64,000 nt of DNA from Allorhodopirellula heiligendammensis (GTDB lineage Bacteria > Planctomycetota > Planctomycetia > Pirellulales > Pirellulaceae): contig NZ_SJPU01000001.1 of the NCBI RefSeq assembly GCF_007860105.1, positions 310,001 to 374,000 of the forward strand, written 5' to 3'. The notes under the pieces were generated by a model. That model was not told the DNA's origin and did no database searches. It was given only the letters and a program-made list of their open reading frames with translations. Shown piece by piece: positions 1 through 8,489 of the stretch (position 1 is its first letter; each line of letters begins with the position of its first letter). Made by a program: the position numbers and the translations under genes.

Positions 1-2
1 TC

Positions 3-653
3 AAACTCACTTATGCTGAGCAGCCCCGGCCCGAAGGCCTCGCCCAGGCATTCATCATCGGGGCTGATTTTGTTGATGGTGAGCGAGTCGCTCTGGTACT
101 CGGTGACAACATTTTCTACGGCCAGGGGTTCCGAAAAATTCTAGCCAATGCCTCGACAAGAAACTCGGGCGCGACGGTATTCGGATACCGTGTGTCCGAT
201 CCCGAAAGATATGGTGTTGTGGATTTCGATGGGCAAGGGAAGGCTGTTTCGATTGAGGAGAAACCAGCTCAACCGAAGTCGAACTACGCCGTTCCTGGGC
301 TGTACTTCTACGACAATGATGTGATCCAGATTGCTGCGAATCTCAAACCATCGCCACGCGGTGAATTGGAGATCACCGATATCAATCGCCACTACATGGA
401 ACGTGGTGAACTGATCGTCGAGCTATTCTCCCGCGGCTTCGCTTGGCTGGACACGGGTACCAAGGACTCGCTGCTCGATGCATGCAACTTCGTCGCGGCA
501 GTAGAAAAACGCCAAGGCCTTAAAATTGCTTGCCTCGAAGAAATTGCTTTTGAGCAAGGGTTCATCACTGGCAGTCAGCTGCGCACTCTCGCCGCCAGTT
601 ATAAAAATGACTACGGCGACTACTTGATGCGATTGGCGGGCGCCGCTCCTTAG
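3..653 (+). CDS. rfbA: Glucose-1-phosphate thymidylyltransferase, 5'-truncated by window edge
   Basis: This is the C-terminal part of RmlA/RfbA, which makes dTDP-glucose from dTTP and glucose-1-phosphate as the first step of dTDP-L-rhamnose synthesis in the cytosol. The frame is open from base 3, so the start lies outside the window. Visible hallmarks are [13 protein letters not shown], the metal/sugar-nucleotide motif [10 protein letters not shown], the substrate motif YGVVDFD, the catalytic-pocket motif [20 protein letters not shown] and [10 protein letters not shown], followed by the family's [13 protein letters not shown] tail. The end at 653 matches the normal C-terminus of the long RmlA type. 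The next gene is convergent, so the rest of the rhamnose or polysaccharide genes must lie upstream of the window. The family assignment is certain; only the partner genes are inferred. Confidence 0.95.
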   Translation, partial: KLTYAEQPRPEGLAQAFIIGADFVDGERVALVLGDNIFYGQGFRKILANASTRNSGATVFGYRVSDPERYGVVDFDGQGKAVSIEEKPAQPKSNYAVPGLYFYDNDVIQIAANLKPSPRGELEITDINRHYMERGELIVELFSRGFAWLDTGTKDSLLDACNFVAAVEKRQGLKIACLEEIAFEQGFITGSQLRTLAASYKNDYGDYLMRLAGAAP

Positions 654-690
654 GACGCGAGGCCGCTTCGAACCCGTCAGTGGCCTTTAC

Positions 691-1191
691 TCAAACCAAA
701 TCTTGTTTGCGTTTGGTGCGACGGCTGCCGGCACAGTCGCGGCAGATGCCGTGGACGATTAGACGGTGGCCGGTGACGCGGAAGCCGTGCTCGGCGGCGA
801 CATTATCCCGGATGTCCATGAGCGATTCGCTACGGAACTCAATAAGTTTGCGGCAACGAGTGCAGTACAAATGGTCGTGCTCGGGGTAGCCGTAGTCCAG
901 TTCGTAGACCGTGCGGCCGTCGAGCTGGAAACTATTGAGCAGGCCAGCATCGACAAATTCACGCAGGGATCGATACACCGTGGCCGGACTGACGTAATCC
1001 GAATTGCCTTTTCGGGGCAGCTTTTCGATCAGCTCATCGGCATCGAAATGGGCGTGCTGAGCAAAAATTGTCTCGACGAGAAACTTCCGTGGTTTCGTTT
1101 GACGCTGCCCTCGGCTCTGCAGGTATTCCTCAAACCGCTGCTGTGGGGTGAGGGCAACTTCGAGGCGTTCGAGAGATTCGGCGCTAGACAT
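691..1191 (-). CDS. Fur-family metal-responsive transcriptional regulator
   Basis: A 166-residue Fur superfamily repressor with an N-terminal winged helix, about residues 20-90. It includes the recognition-helix-like run VSPATVYRSLREFVDAGL. The C-terminal dimerisation and metal domain carries HDHLYC (H105, H107, C110), C113 and a second CxxC (C150, C153), which is the usual structural-zinc arrangement. H46 and H48 in QHAHFD match the hinge metal site. A long N-terminal extension and a basic tail (SRRTKRKQD) are present. The metal specificity (Fe, Zn, Mn or peroxide sensing) cannot be told from the motifs. It stands alone, convergent with rfbA and downstream of a strong terminator of the BON-domain gene, so it probably has its own promoter at about 1192-1242. 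Confidence 0.93.
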   Translation of the reverse strand: MSSAESLERLEVALTPQQRFEEYLQSRGQRQTKPRKFLVETIFAQHAHFDADELIEKLPRKGNSDYVSPATVYRSLREFVDAGLLNSFQLDGRTVYELDYGYPEHDHLYCTRCRKLIEFRSESLMDIRDNVAAEHGFRVTGHRLIVHGICRDCAGSRRTKRKQDLV

Positions 1192-1242
1192 AGGGAAACG
1201 TTACAGCAGATGCAGAAAAGATTGGTCACAGCGTAGGATAGC

Positions 1243-1284
1243 AAAAAAAAGGCCCGATGCCTCCGGGAAAGAAGCATCGAGCCT
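1243..1284 (-). terminator. Rho-independent terminator of the BON-domain gene
   Basis: On the minus strand an 11-bp stem (AGGCTCGATGC with GCATCGGGCCT, one mismatch) closes a 13-nt loop and is followed directly by eight T residues. It starts 40 nt after the stop codon of the BON-domain gene. This is the most textbook terminator in the window and it separates that gene from the Fur-family gene. Confidence 0.9.
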
Positions 1285-1323
1285 AATTTGCATTCGTTTT
1301 TCGTGAATTTCCTCAGCAGACGT

Positions 1324-2718
1324 TTATTTGTCTGTGAAGTCGAGGAACCACCAACCGTCGTCCCATTCCAAGCTTACCTTACGCCATCCCAAGGGGACTT
1401 GCGGGTAGGGGTAGAATGGGCCAATGAATGGGAAAGCAGACGGGCTGTATTGTTGCGGATACGAAACTGCTGCGTAATTGCCGTTGGCGGCGTAACCCGG
1501 CCATGCGTAGTTGGGGAGGTTGGGCGAATCGTAGCGAGGAGCACCCGCCGGAGCGGCAGGAGCCATTGGCACCGGTTGCCCCATCATCGGAGCTCCGCTG
1601 GCATACTGTCCGCCCGCCGCACCTGGGTAGGTGTCCCCCGTAGGCCCGTGGTTGACGATGCTTCCAGGAACGACCCGTTCGCCGTTGATCACCTGGGGAC
1701 TACCGTAGCTGCCATAGGATGCTTGCTGAGCAGGCACGCCACGCTGCTGCATTTGAGCATGCATGGCTTGCATTTGCATTTGCTGTTGCCGCTGCATTTG
1801 AGCATGCATGGGCTGCGGTTGCATCGCATTGGCTGGCGGAAGTGGTTGCAATCCGCCGCTCGAAGCTGTCATCTGCGGCGAGTTGGTACGGTGCGTGGCT
1901 GTCATGGCCGGTGTCGTCCCACCAGCTGCATTACCAGAGGCTGTCACTTCGATGCGGTTCAGCACCCCACGCGCTCCCGGAGCATGCTCAGCGACCTTTT
2001 CAAGAAACTCGCGTTGCTCTTGCGAGGCAGCATGTCCTTCCAGGTCGATCATGCCATTGGAGACATTGACATCGACACCGAAATTCTTGACGTAGCCTTC
2101 CGCCTGAGCTCGTCCGATCGCTCGCACGACGGCTTGGGTGATCTGTTCATCATTCGCTCCGCTGCCTTCGCCGACCTGCTCGGCCATCACTTCCGATGCG
2201 GGCACTGGAGAATTGAGTTCAGCCCCCTCGTAAGCCGCAGTTGGACGCACGATTCCAGGCATAACCTCTTGCTTTGCGAGGCCGACTTTCTGCCCTGGTT
2301 CCGCCAACGCTTGAGCGAAGCTGAAGTCACTTTGGTCCTGCTTGGCTGAGGCAACCTCAGGGGCAGGGGCGGCGGTTTTGATCGCAGCGTTTGTTTTGTA
2401 AATTTTCGCGGGTTTTGAGCTGGCGACTTCCAACGCCGTCACTTCGAGCTCATCGACGACGTCGCGGATCCCGGCGATGCCTTCGGAAGCATCCAGAACG
2501 AGTTGGCGCTGTTCGTCACCGATAACCTTGCCGCGGAACAGGACGACGCCTTCGTCAACCTTCATGTCCAGCGAAAAGTCCTTCAGGTCACCGGTGTCAC
2601 GACTCAGTTTGAGTCGTTCCATAATCGACTGCGCGATCTCTTTGTCGCCACCATACACCTGAGCAGGGCCCAGGGTGGCAACGGCAGCCATCGCCAGTCC
2701 AAAATATTTGCGTCGCAT
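1324..2718 (-). CDS. Exported protein with two BON domains and a Q/M/P-rich linker
   Basis: A 464-residue protein with an N-terminal signal peptide (MRRKYFGLAMAAVATLGPAQVYG). Two BON domains follow, at roughly residues 26-93 and 190-258. Both show the pattern of an amphipathic helix, then a strand with 'G.V.L.G.V...EQR', then a 'G...V.N.I.V' ending. BON domains are thought to bind phospholipid or periplasmic surfaces, as in OsmY. After the second domain comes a low-complexity stretch rich in Gln, Met and His (MQPQPMHAQMQRQQQ and similar). A Pro/Ala/Tyr-rich region follows, and then a compact C-terminus with Trp pairs (WDDGWWFLDF). I infer a periplasmic or envelope-surface role. The gene is monocistronic: a terminator follows and about 500 bp of non-coding DNA precede it. 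Confidence 0.85.
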   Translation of the reverse strand: MRRKYFGLAMAAVATLGPAQVYGGDKEIAQSIMERLKLSRDTGDLKDFSLDMKVDEGVVLFRGKVIGDEQRQLVLDASEGIAGIRDVVDELEVTALEVASSKPAKIYKTNAAIKTAAPAPEVASAKQDQSDFSFAQALAEPGQKVGLAKQEVMPGIVRPTAAYEGAELNSPVPASEVMAEQVGEGSGANDEQITQAVVRAIGRAQAEGYVKNFGVDVNVSNGMIDLEGHAASQEQREFLEKVAEHAPGARGVLNRIEVTASGNAAGGTTPAMTATHRTNSPQMTASSGGLQPLPPANAMQPQPMHAQMQRQQQMQMQAMHAQMQQRGVPAQQASYGSYGSPQVINGERVVPGSIVNHGPTGDTYPGAAGGQYASGAPMMGQPVPMAPAAPAGAPRYDSPNLPNYAWPGYAANGNYAAVSYPQQYSPSAFPFIGPFYPYPQVPLGWRKVSLEWDDGWWFLDFTDK

Positions 2719-3222
2719 TGAAATGCCTCCCTACGGCCCTAATTGTTATTTTCCGCACCGGCTTGGCCCCATCAGGTTTGTCGATCGACGTCAAATCCTA
2801 ATGCAGCGATTTCTAAAACCGCCGTCCGGTCCAACCGGTGCTACAGACTGTTTCGGTTGTAACGGGCCATGACCGGCAGGTTTTTTCGGATTTTGTCGGT
2901 AAATCGAACTTGACGTATCTGGAGTTGCTGTTTTAGGCAAACTTTGCGACTTCAACTGCTGTGATCCACAGAAAAGCACGAACCGCACCCTAAGAGTCGG
3001 CATGCGGGCGCTACCTGCCGTGATTCCCATACCTTGCCCCAGCGGCCGCCACTCCCACGCCTCGCCACTCCCACGCCCCGCCACTCCAAGGCCTCGCCAG
3101 TTCGGCCGCCTCGTCCCGGGCCTCAGTCTGCTGCGGTGACGTGGTGACCCGATCGAATTACAAGACGTTGCTTTCCGCCAGATAGGGCTGGCCGGGGTGA
3201 GCGAAGCAATGAGCTTGGCAAA
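2719..3222. other. Non-coding gap upstream of the BON gene
   Basis: No convincing gene is present; the short open frames here have no family signal and run through repeats. It should hold the promoter of the BON-domain gene near 2719-2900. At 3047-3098 it also holds a short tandem array, listed separately. Confidence 0.6.
3047..3098. repeat. Tandem array, 16-bp unit, three copies plus a partial
   Basis: Units at 3047-3062, 3063-3078 and 3079-3094 follow the consensus CGCCACTCCCACGCCT, then a decayed fourth copy begins. The array is intergenic, C-rich on the plus strand and of no known function. Confidence 0.85.
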
Positions 3223-3822
3223 TCAATCGTCCTCGCCGTCCTCCTGCCCACTCGATCGCATCTCTTCGAGTGTGATCCGCAATTGTTTGCGAGCCCGGTT
3301 GAGGCGACTGCGGACGGTGCCAATGGAAAGGTCGAGGATCTCCGCGATCTCTTCGTACGACGCCTCATTCATTTCCCGCAGGACCAAAATCCCGCGGTGC
3401 TGCTCGCTGAGTCCATCAAGAGCGGCTTGGACCAGATTAACTTGATCCTGGCGGATCATGTTGGCATCCACTGCGTCGCCGCGATCGATCACGTCGCTTC
3501 CGAGTTCTTCGCGTTGGGCGTCGAGTGAAATCTTGACACGCTTGCGGCGTTTTCGCGAGAGCGCGATATTGAACGCGACCCGGTACAACCACGTAAAAAA
3601 CTGACTGTTCTGTTGAAAAGTATCGAGTTTCAAGAACGCTCGGACGAAGGCTTCCTGTGTTACTTCTTCGGCGTCGTGGACTGAACCGGTCACCTGCGTC
3701 ATCGCGCGAAAGAGCCGGTCCTGGTGTTCGAGAACGAGCAATTCGAATGCCTGCTCTTCGCCCGCCAAGGCTCGGCGAATCAGTTCGATCTCCTCACTCT
3801 CGGTCAATTCGCTGCTCAACAC
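3223..3822 (-). CDS. RNA polymerase sigma factor, ECF/RpoE type
   Basis: A 199-residue extracytoplasmic-function sigma factor. Region 2 spans about residues 25-95, with EHQDRLFRAM, DAEEVTQEAFVRAF and the -10-reading helix FTWLYRVAFNIALSRKRRK. Region 4 spans about residues 130-185, with GLSEQHRGILVLREMNEASYEEIAEIL and the HTH motif GTVRSRLNRARKQLR. The acidic tail (GQEDGEDD) is unusual but short. Its start overlaps the 3' end of the prepilin peptidase gene by 29 bp on the same strand, so the two are probably cotranscribed and translationally linked. No anti-sigma factor gene follows. The stimulus is unknown. Confidence 0.95.
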   Translation of the reverse strand: MLSSELTESEEIELIRRALAGEEQAFELLVLEHQDRLFRAMTQVTGSVHDAEEVTQEAFVRAFLKLDTFQQNSQFFTWLYRVAFNIALSRKRRKRVKISLDAQREELGSDVIDRGDAVDANMIRQDQVNLVQAALDGLSEQHRGILVLREMNEASYEEIAEILDLSIGTVRSRLNRARKQLRITLEEMRSSGQEDGEDD

Positions 3823-5110
3823 CTGGCGGATTTTCGTGTTTTGGTAGGACGCGGCCCCATCTTAACGGGTCCCGCAACCACAATGGAATCAGAAGCGTCA
3901 CCAAACCATACGTCATCAGTACGTGCGGGGTTGCCTGTTCGGCCGGCCACCACCCGGAATCTGAGAGCGGGCGCCAACACGCAACCTGCACAGTCAGTAC
4001 GACCGGCAGACAAATGGCAAAACGGCTCAATGCGTCACGATGCCCCACTGGCTCGGGTCCCCGCAGCTGTGCCCGCCCGCATAACCACGCCAGCACGGAT
4101 GCGACAATCAGCACACCACTGGTTGCCTGCCAACCAACCATCAAACTGACTATTGCGATCAATAGCGTCAAATCGATCAGCCGCCCGGTTTGCTCACCCA
4201 ACGGATCGAGTTTCAAATCAGCCCGCGGACAACACGATTTGGCGAGCACCCGTGCAAAGAAACCGGCCGCGGCCAGCGCCGTCAGGACGCGTAAAATTGC
4301 CTCGACCTGCATTGTGGCGTCGAGCACGCGCTCACCCGAAACTAGCCAATCTGCCGGTGGCCAGCCCGATGGCACCGTCAGCTGCCACGGAACAATCGCT
4401 AAAGAGGGAGAGATGACGAGCCCGCCCACCAACCACAGGGCGGCGAAGATTACCAGCGGCCTGGGGATGCGATTGCCATCGTAGCGAATCAGCCCCATTG
4501 CCCATGCAATTGACAGACCGACCAAATGAAATATCGCAGTCACGATCTGGGCGCCGCTAATCAGAGGCGAATCCATCGACCAGCGAAACGATGACGATCG
4601 AAACGGCAGATTGAAGCCATACAGTTCGACCGTGCCAATGAGGGCAAATGTGACCGCAACGCTCGCTTCGACAAGGGGGTAACGCGCTGAAATCGGCAAC
4701 CGGCAGTCGCGGCATCGCCCCCCCAACCAGAGCCATCCCCAGACCGGGACATTGTCTCGAGCACGCAGCATATTGCGACAGCGTGGGCAAAAGGAATGAC
4801 CGCCCACGCCCAGTCCTTGCGGCAGCCGCCACACGACCACGTTTAAAAAACTGCCTACGCTCGCCCCGCAGATAGCGAAAAACGTGAAGATGACCACCTC
4901 GTTGATCCGTGGCAAAATCGCGTCGTGAAAACTCCCGTGCCAATGCCCCGCCGAGGGCAGGTACCCTGCCGAGACCGCCCACGCCGCCACCACCACATAT
5001 GCAACCCCTACGGTGCTATACGCGGCTAAGAGCAGGAAGGCGAGATATCGGTACGGATAGCGGCGGAAAAACAAACGGTGGGTGTTCCGGAAAACAAACA
5101 AGACGGGCAT
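3794..5110 (-). CDS. A24-type prepilin peptidase (PilD-like), divergent active site
   Basis: A polytopic 438-residue membrane protein. The N-terminal half has the prepilin peptidase cytoplasmic domain: GASVGSFLNVVVWRLP, then paired cysteines CPRC (108-111) and CRDC (133-136), which bind zinc in this family. The catalytic half retains an Asp in RYDGNRIP (D211) and another in ADLKLDPLG (D298). The canonical GxGD motif before the second Asp is replaced by CPRAD, with both glycines lost. The protein would cleave, and perhaps N-methylate, type IV pilin or pseudopilin leaders such as the DUF1559 proteins in this window. The N- and C-termini are longer than usual. It overlaps the downstream ECF sigma gene by 29 bp. 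Whether it is still active is uncertain. Confidence 0.82.
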   Translation of the reverse strand: MPVLFVFRNTHRLFFRRYPYRYLAFLLLAAYSTVGVAYVVVAAWAVSAGYLPSAGHWHGSFHDAILPRINEVVIFTFFAICGASVGSFLNVVVWRLPQGLGVGGHSFCPRCRNMLRARDNVPVWGWLWLGGRCRDCRLPISARYPLVEASVAVTFALIGTVELYGFNLPFRSSSFRWSMDSPLISGAQIVTAIFHLVGLSIAWAMGLIRYDGNRIPRPLVIFAALWLVGGLVISPSLAIVPWQLTVPSGWPPADWLVSGERVLDATMQVEAILRVLTALAAAGFFARVLAKSCCPRADLKLDPLGEQTGRLIDLTLLIAIVSLMVGWQATSGVLIVASVLAWLCGRAQLRGPEPVGHRDALSRFAICLPVVLTVQVACWRPLSDSGWWPAEQATPHVLMTYGLVTLLIPLWLRDPLRWGRVLPKHENPPGVEQRIDRE

Positions 5111-5288
5111 TGCGGCGAATCAATCGCAGATCTGTACGTGGGCATAATCGTGACGCTCAAGGAGAGCTTTGTCGAGGGACGCTCGTGACCAGACGTGTCC
5201 ACCCCGAGTGCGATAGTACTGTTGTCCCGGCGAGTCACTTGCCGCCGACTAACTACCCGATCGTTTACGCTCTCGAAGGAATATTCTC

Positions 5289-5666
5289 ATGGCTAAGTTC
5301 TACGTTCAATCCGGCACATTTCGTCGCGTCGTCGCTGCTGAATCGGGCATCAAAGCCGCCTTGTGGGCCGTCCATGAAGTGATGCAGCAAATCCTGCCGA
5401 ACGAAGAGGAACGCGGCGCCCCGTCAACCGAATCGGTCACGATGCTGTCGGCTCGGGTACGCGTCGACGAACGCGGATTCGACCGCCATGATGCTCAGGA
5501 GTTGTCCACGATGGAAGTCATGGGGCAGTGGACCGAAATGGTCATGACGCTCGATCGATTGCAGCAGATGCTCGACGGAAATCCGCCGGCCACCCCCGCC
5601 GCCCGGGGCCGATTCAGTAATACCAATTTCTCCGATGGCCCCATTTCAGACGACTTGGCCGCCTGA
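5289..5666 (+). CDS. Small conserved protein of planctomycete type, function unknown
   Basis: A 125-residue soluble protein with no signal peptide or membrane segment. An AAGGA ribosome-binding site lies just upstream of the ATG at 5289, which supports the start. The N-terminal 45 residues (MAKFYVQSG...VVAAES..KAALWAVHEVMQQILP) look like a compact alpha/beta fold. The pattern resembles small proteins I associate with Pirellulaceae genomes, but I cannot name a function. The C-terminal 30 residues are low-complexity and probably disordered. It is flanked by divergent and convergent minus-strand genes, so it has its own transcript. Confidence 0.8.
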   Translation: MAKFYVQSGTFRRVVAAESGIKAALWAVHEVMQQILPNEEERGAPSTESVTMLSARVRVDERGFDRHDAQELSTMEVMGQWTEMVMTLDRLQQMLDGNPPATPAARGRFSNTNFSDGPISDDLAA

Positions 5667-5721
5667 GTGACCTATCCCCCGCAACCGATAAACGCAGAGA
5701 GTATGAGTCGCCTCGTCCAAT

Positions 5722-7458
5722 TTATTGAAGTGTCATCAGCCACGCGCCACAGACAGCCGCTAGGATGCACGCGAGAACAGCTGAAACTCGTTTCCAATAC
5801 GTGGCGGGATCACGAATCAGCAAAGGCTGGCCTTCTTTGATGAACTCTTTGCGGGGATGATAGAGGTCGTATACGAATTCGGCTGGCTCTTCGTAGCGAA
5901 GATTAGCATTTAGGTGTAGCGCTTTAGCCAGTGTACCATCGATCCACCCTGGCAGATCACTATGGGGCGTGATCGCTGTGGCATACCTCAGCTTGCTTTG
6001 CGCAGCGCGGGTCCGCGTACGTGCGAGATGGGGACCGTATGGCAATCGTCCCGTCAGCATTTGATAGGTGATCACCGCGAGCGAAAACACTTCCGACCGC
6101 GGCGTCCCGGCTTCGCCCCGCAGAACCTCGGGTGCCATGTACTGAACCGTGCCGAGCAGATTACTGGGCGCCAATTGCGACGTCGATTCGGCCAATCCAG
6201 CCACCCATGTCGATCCAAAATCGATGATTTTCACCGTACCCTCGCGGTCAATCAGAATGTTCTCAGGCCGTATATCCTGATGAAGCATTTCTTGACGGTG
6301 AAACGCTTGCAGCCCTTTGCCGATCTGCTGCACGATGCCGCGTACAACATCCAAAGGCGGCAGCGGATTGTCCCTCATCCACTGTGTCAGTGTTTGTCCG
6401 TCAATATATTCGGTGATCGTATAAAGATACTTTCGTTTCCGCGACGGCAGATATGCCTTCAGCACATTAACGTTATTCAGCCGCCGCGCCACCCACTCCT
6501 CACTGAAGAACCGATTGAGATGGCCTGGGTCTTGCTGCTGTTCCGTGGAGAGCGTTTTCATGACAACAAGATCACCGGTTTCCAAATCGGAAACCAAATA
6601 CACATGGCTCCGACTGCTGGCATGAAGCTCACGAACAATTCGGAATCCGTCAAACTCGTCTCGCGGCGATAGTTGCGGAGGGAATGGCAGATCGATCAGG
6701 TCCGCGTGTACCTCGATGGAATTTGTTGCAGGGACCGATACGACGCGAACGATCTGAGCGGTTAGATTATCGTCACTCTTCTGCAGGACAGCCGTGTCGA
6801 CAAGCATCTTGGCCGCAGCATCAAGATCGTTACAGCTTTCATCGATAATTCTGCAGATAGAATCGTCGTCAACGAAATCATAGACACCGTCACTGAGCAG
6901 AATGAACACGTCTCCGGGCTCCAGCACAAGCGATCGATAGTCAATTTCCAACTCGGTATGAAACCCGATGGCCCTCGTCAGGTAGCTCGTTCGTGAGGTC
7001 ACACGCAGCTGATGGTCTTCGGTTAACAGGTCAAGTTGGCTGCCTCGCAAGCGATAAACACGGGTGTCACCGATATGAAACAAATGCGCCGTCGCAGACT
7101 TGAAAACTAAGCCGCTGAACGTGCAAACATACCCCTTGTCCTGATCTTCCAAATACCGGCTCTGACGAGACATCGAGTGCAACCAATAATTGGTTGCCGC
7201 CAGCACTTTGAATACGGAGTGCTTTACTGTCCAAGCTTCCGAGGTGCAGAAGTAATCATTCAGGAATGCCTTGACCACCGTCTCGGCGGCGACCTGGCTG
7301 ACATCGCTGGAGCTGATTCCGTCGGCCAGCCCAACCGGGATTCCCTTCGTTGTGCGAAGCGGTTCGCTGGGAAGACAAAAGCCGTGAAAATCCTGATTGG
7401 ACGGCTTGATGCCCGGGCTGGAATGCTGGCCGATGATGAGGTCGAGCTGCGTTGGCAT
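5722..7458 (-). CDS. PP2C phosphatase / Ser-Thr kinase fusion, membrane-anchored
   Basis: A 578-residue bifunctional signalling protein. The PP2C phosphatase domain covers about residues 1-245 and keeps the metal-binding motifs NQDF, GLADGIS, SDGVYDF and SDDN. The kinase domain covers about residues 270-530 and has the ATP lysine in VVMKTL, DFG in KIIDFGST and MAPEVL. The glycine-rich loop is replaced by HASSRS, and the catalytic loop reads HQDIRPEN, with Gln for Arg and Arg for Lys, so activity is likely altered. A single C-terminal transmembrane helix ends the protein. The ATG overlaps the TAA of the upstream nirC gene by one base (TAATG), implying translational coupling. Its likely role is control of nitrite uptake or nitrogen assimilation by phosphorylation; this is inference from context. 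Confidence 0.92.
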   Translation of the reverse strand: MPTQLDLIIGQHSSPGIKPSNQDFHGFCLPSEPLRTTKGIPVGLADGISSSDVSQVAAETVVKAFLNDYFCTSEAWTVKHSVFKVLAATNYWLHSMSRQSRYLEDQDKGYVCTFSGLVFKSATAHLFHIGDTRVYRLRGSQLDLLTEDHQLRVTSRTSYLTRAIGFHTELEIDYRSLVLEPGDVFILLSDGVYDFVDDDSICRIIDESCNDLDAAAKMLVDTAVLQKSDDNLTAQIVRVVSVPATNSIEVHADLIDLPFPPQLSPRDEFDGFRIVRELHASSRSHVYLVSDLETGDLVVMKTLSTEQQQDPGHLNRFFSEEWVARRLNNVNVLKAYLPSRKRKYLYTITEYIDGQTLTQWMRDNPLPPLDVVRGIVQQIGKGLQAFHRQEMLHQDIRPENILIDREGTVKIIDFGSTWVAGLAESTSQLAPSNLLGTVQYMAPEVLRGEAGTPRSEVFSLAVITYQMLTGRLPYGPHLARTRTRAAQSKLRYATAITPHSDLPGWIDGTLAKALHLNANLRYEEPAEFVYDLYHPRKEFIKEGQPLLIRDPATYWKRVSAVLACILAAVCGAWLMTLQ

Positions 7459-8285
7459 TACGCCGCTTTAGCGTCAACAACGACACGTTTCGGCGCGGTT
7501 CGAACATGCGTCGTGTACAGCGTCAGTCCGGTCAGAGCGATCCCGCCAACCATATTACCCAGCACCACCGGAATCTCGTTCCAAACCAAGTAGTCCGCGA
7601 CCGAGAACTGACCTCCCATAATCAATGCCGACGGAAACAGAAACATATTCACGACAGAATGCTCAAAGGTCATATAAAAGAACAGCATGATCGGCATCCA
7701 CATGGCAATCACCTTGCCACTGACGTGCGTGGAAATCATCGCCCCGACGACGCCCATGGATACCATCCAATTGCAGAGCATACCCCGAATGAAAAGAGTG
7801 AGCATCCCGCCGGCACCGTGTGACTTGTAACCGAGCGTTCTGGCCTCGCCGATGCCCGCGATAACTGTCCCCACCTCGTTCGGTTCATCAGTGTATCCGA
7901 AGGTGAAGATGATCGAGAACATGACTGCGACCATCAATGCGCCAGCGAAGTTCCCCACAAACACTAATCCCCAATTTCGCAGCACCCCGCCGAGCGTGAC
8001 ACCTGGGCGTTTGTCGAGCAATGCCAGCGGAGACAGTGTGAAGACGCCCGTGAGCAAGTCAAATCCCATCAGGTACAGCATCACGAAGCCAACTGGAAAC
8101 AGGATGGCACCGAGTAGCGGTTGCCCAGTCTGCACATTGATGGTGATTGCAAATACAGCCGCCAAGGCGAGGGTGGCACCGGCCATGAAGGCGCGAATAA
8201 CCGTGTCCCGCGTGGACATAAAAATTTTGGATTCACCAGCATCGACCATCTTGGTCGTGAATTCAGCAGGGGCGAGATAAGACAT
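7458..8285 (-). CDS. nirC: Formate/nitrite channel of the FNT family, NirC-like
   Basis: A 275-residue inner-membrane protein with six hydrophobic segments and FNT-family landmarks: AFMAGATLALAAVFAI at the first helix, GFDLLTGVFTL, a central NW.LV..GN..GAL block, RGMLCNWMVSMGV and FEHSVVNMF. These place it with nitrite channels of the NirC type. I chose the ATG at 8285 over an upstream frame extension because an AAGAGA ribosome-binding site precedes it and the upstream residues look non-coding. It lies between the nirBD-derived chimera and the phosphatase/kinase gene, both on the same strand. The role is passive or proton-coupled nitrite transfer across the membrane. Confidence 0.93.
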   Translation of the reverse strand: MSYLAPAEFTTKMVDAGESKIFMSTRDTVIRAFMAGATLALAAVFAITINVQTGQPLLGAILFPVGFVMLYLMGFDLLTGVFTLSPLALLDKRPGVTLGGVLRNWGLVFVGNFAGALMVAVMFSIIFTFGYTDEPNEVGTVIAGIGEARTLGYKSHGAGGMLTLFIRGMLCNWMVSMGVVGAMISTHVSGKVIAMWMPIMLFFYMTFEHSVVNMFLFPSALIMGGQFSVADYLVWNEIPVVLGNMVGGIALTGLTLYTTHVRTAPKRVVVDAKAA

Positions 8286-8489
8286 CGAATTCTCTTTCTT
8301 AAGACGTTCAGTGGGAGGAGGAGTGAAATGCCTCTGCCTTCGCAATCATTGAGTATTGGGGCAGATTTAAATGGATATGCAAATAATAGATTTTGTGGGT
8401 GCTACTGGCCGTTTCGGCGAAAGCAATCGCAGTGGCTTCTTCTAAAACCTGGACGATTGCCGCCGGCATGCGGAGATGAGACTGTCACT

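Noticed and set aside
1288-2349. Long plus-strand open frame opposite the BON-domain gene
   Set aside because: It is a mirror of the real minus-strand gene: residues are His/Arg/Leu-rich and carry no family motif, and the minus frame has signal peptide, BON domains and a matching terminator.
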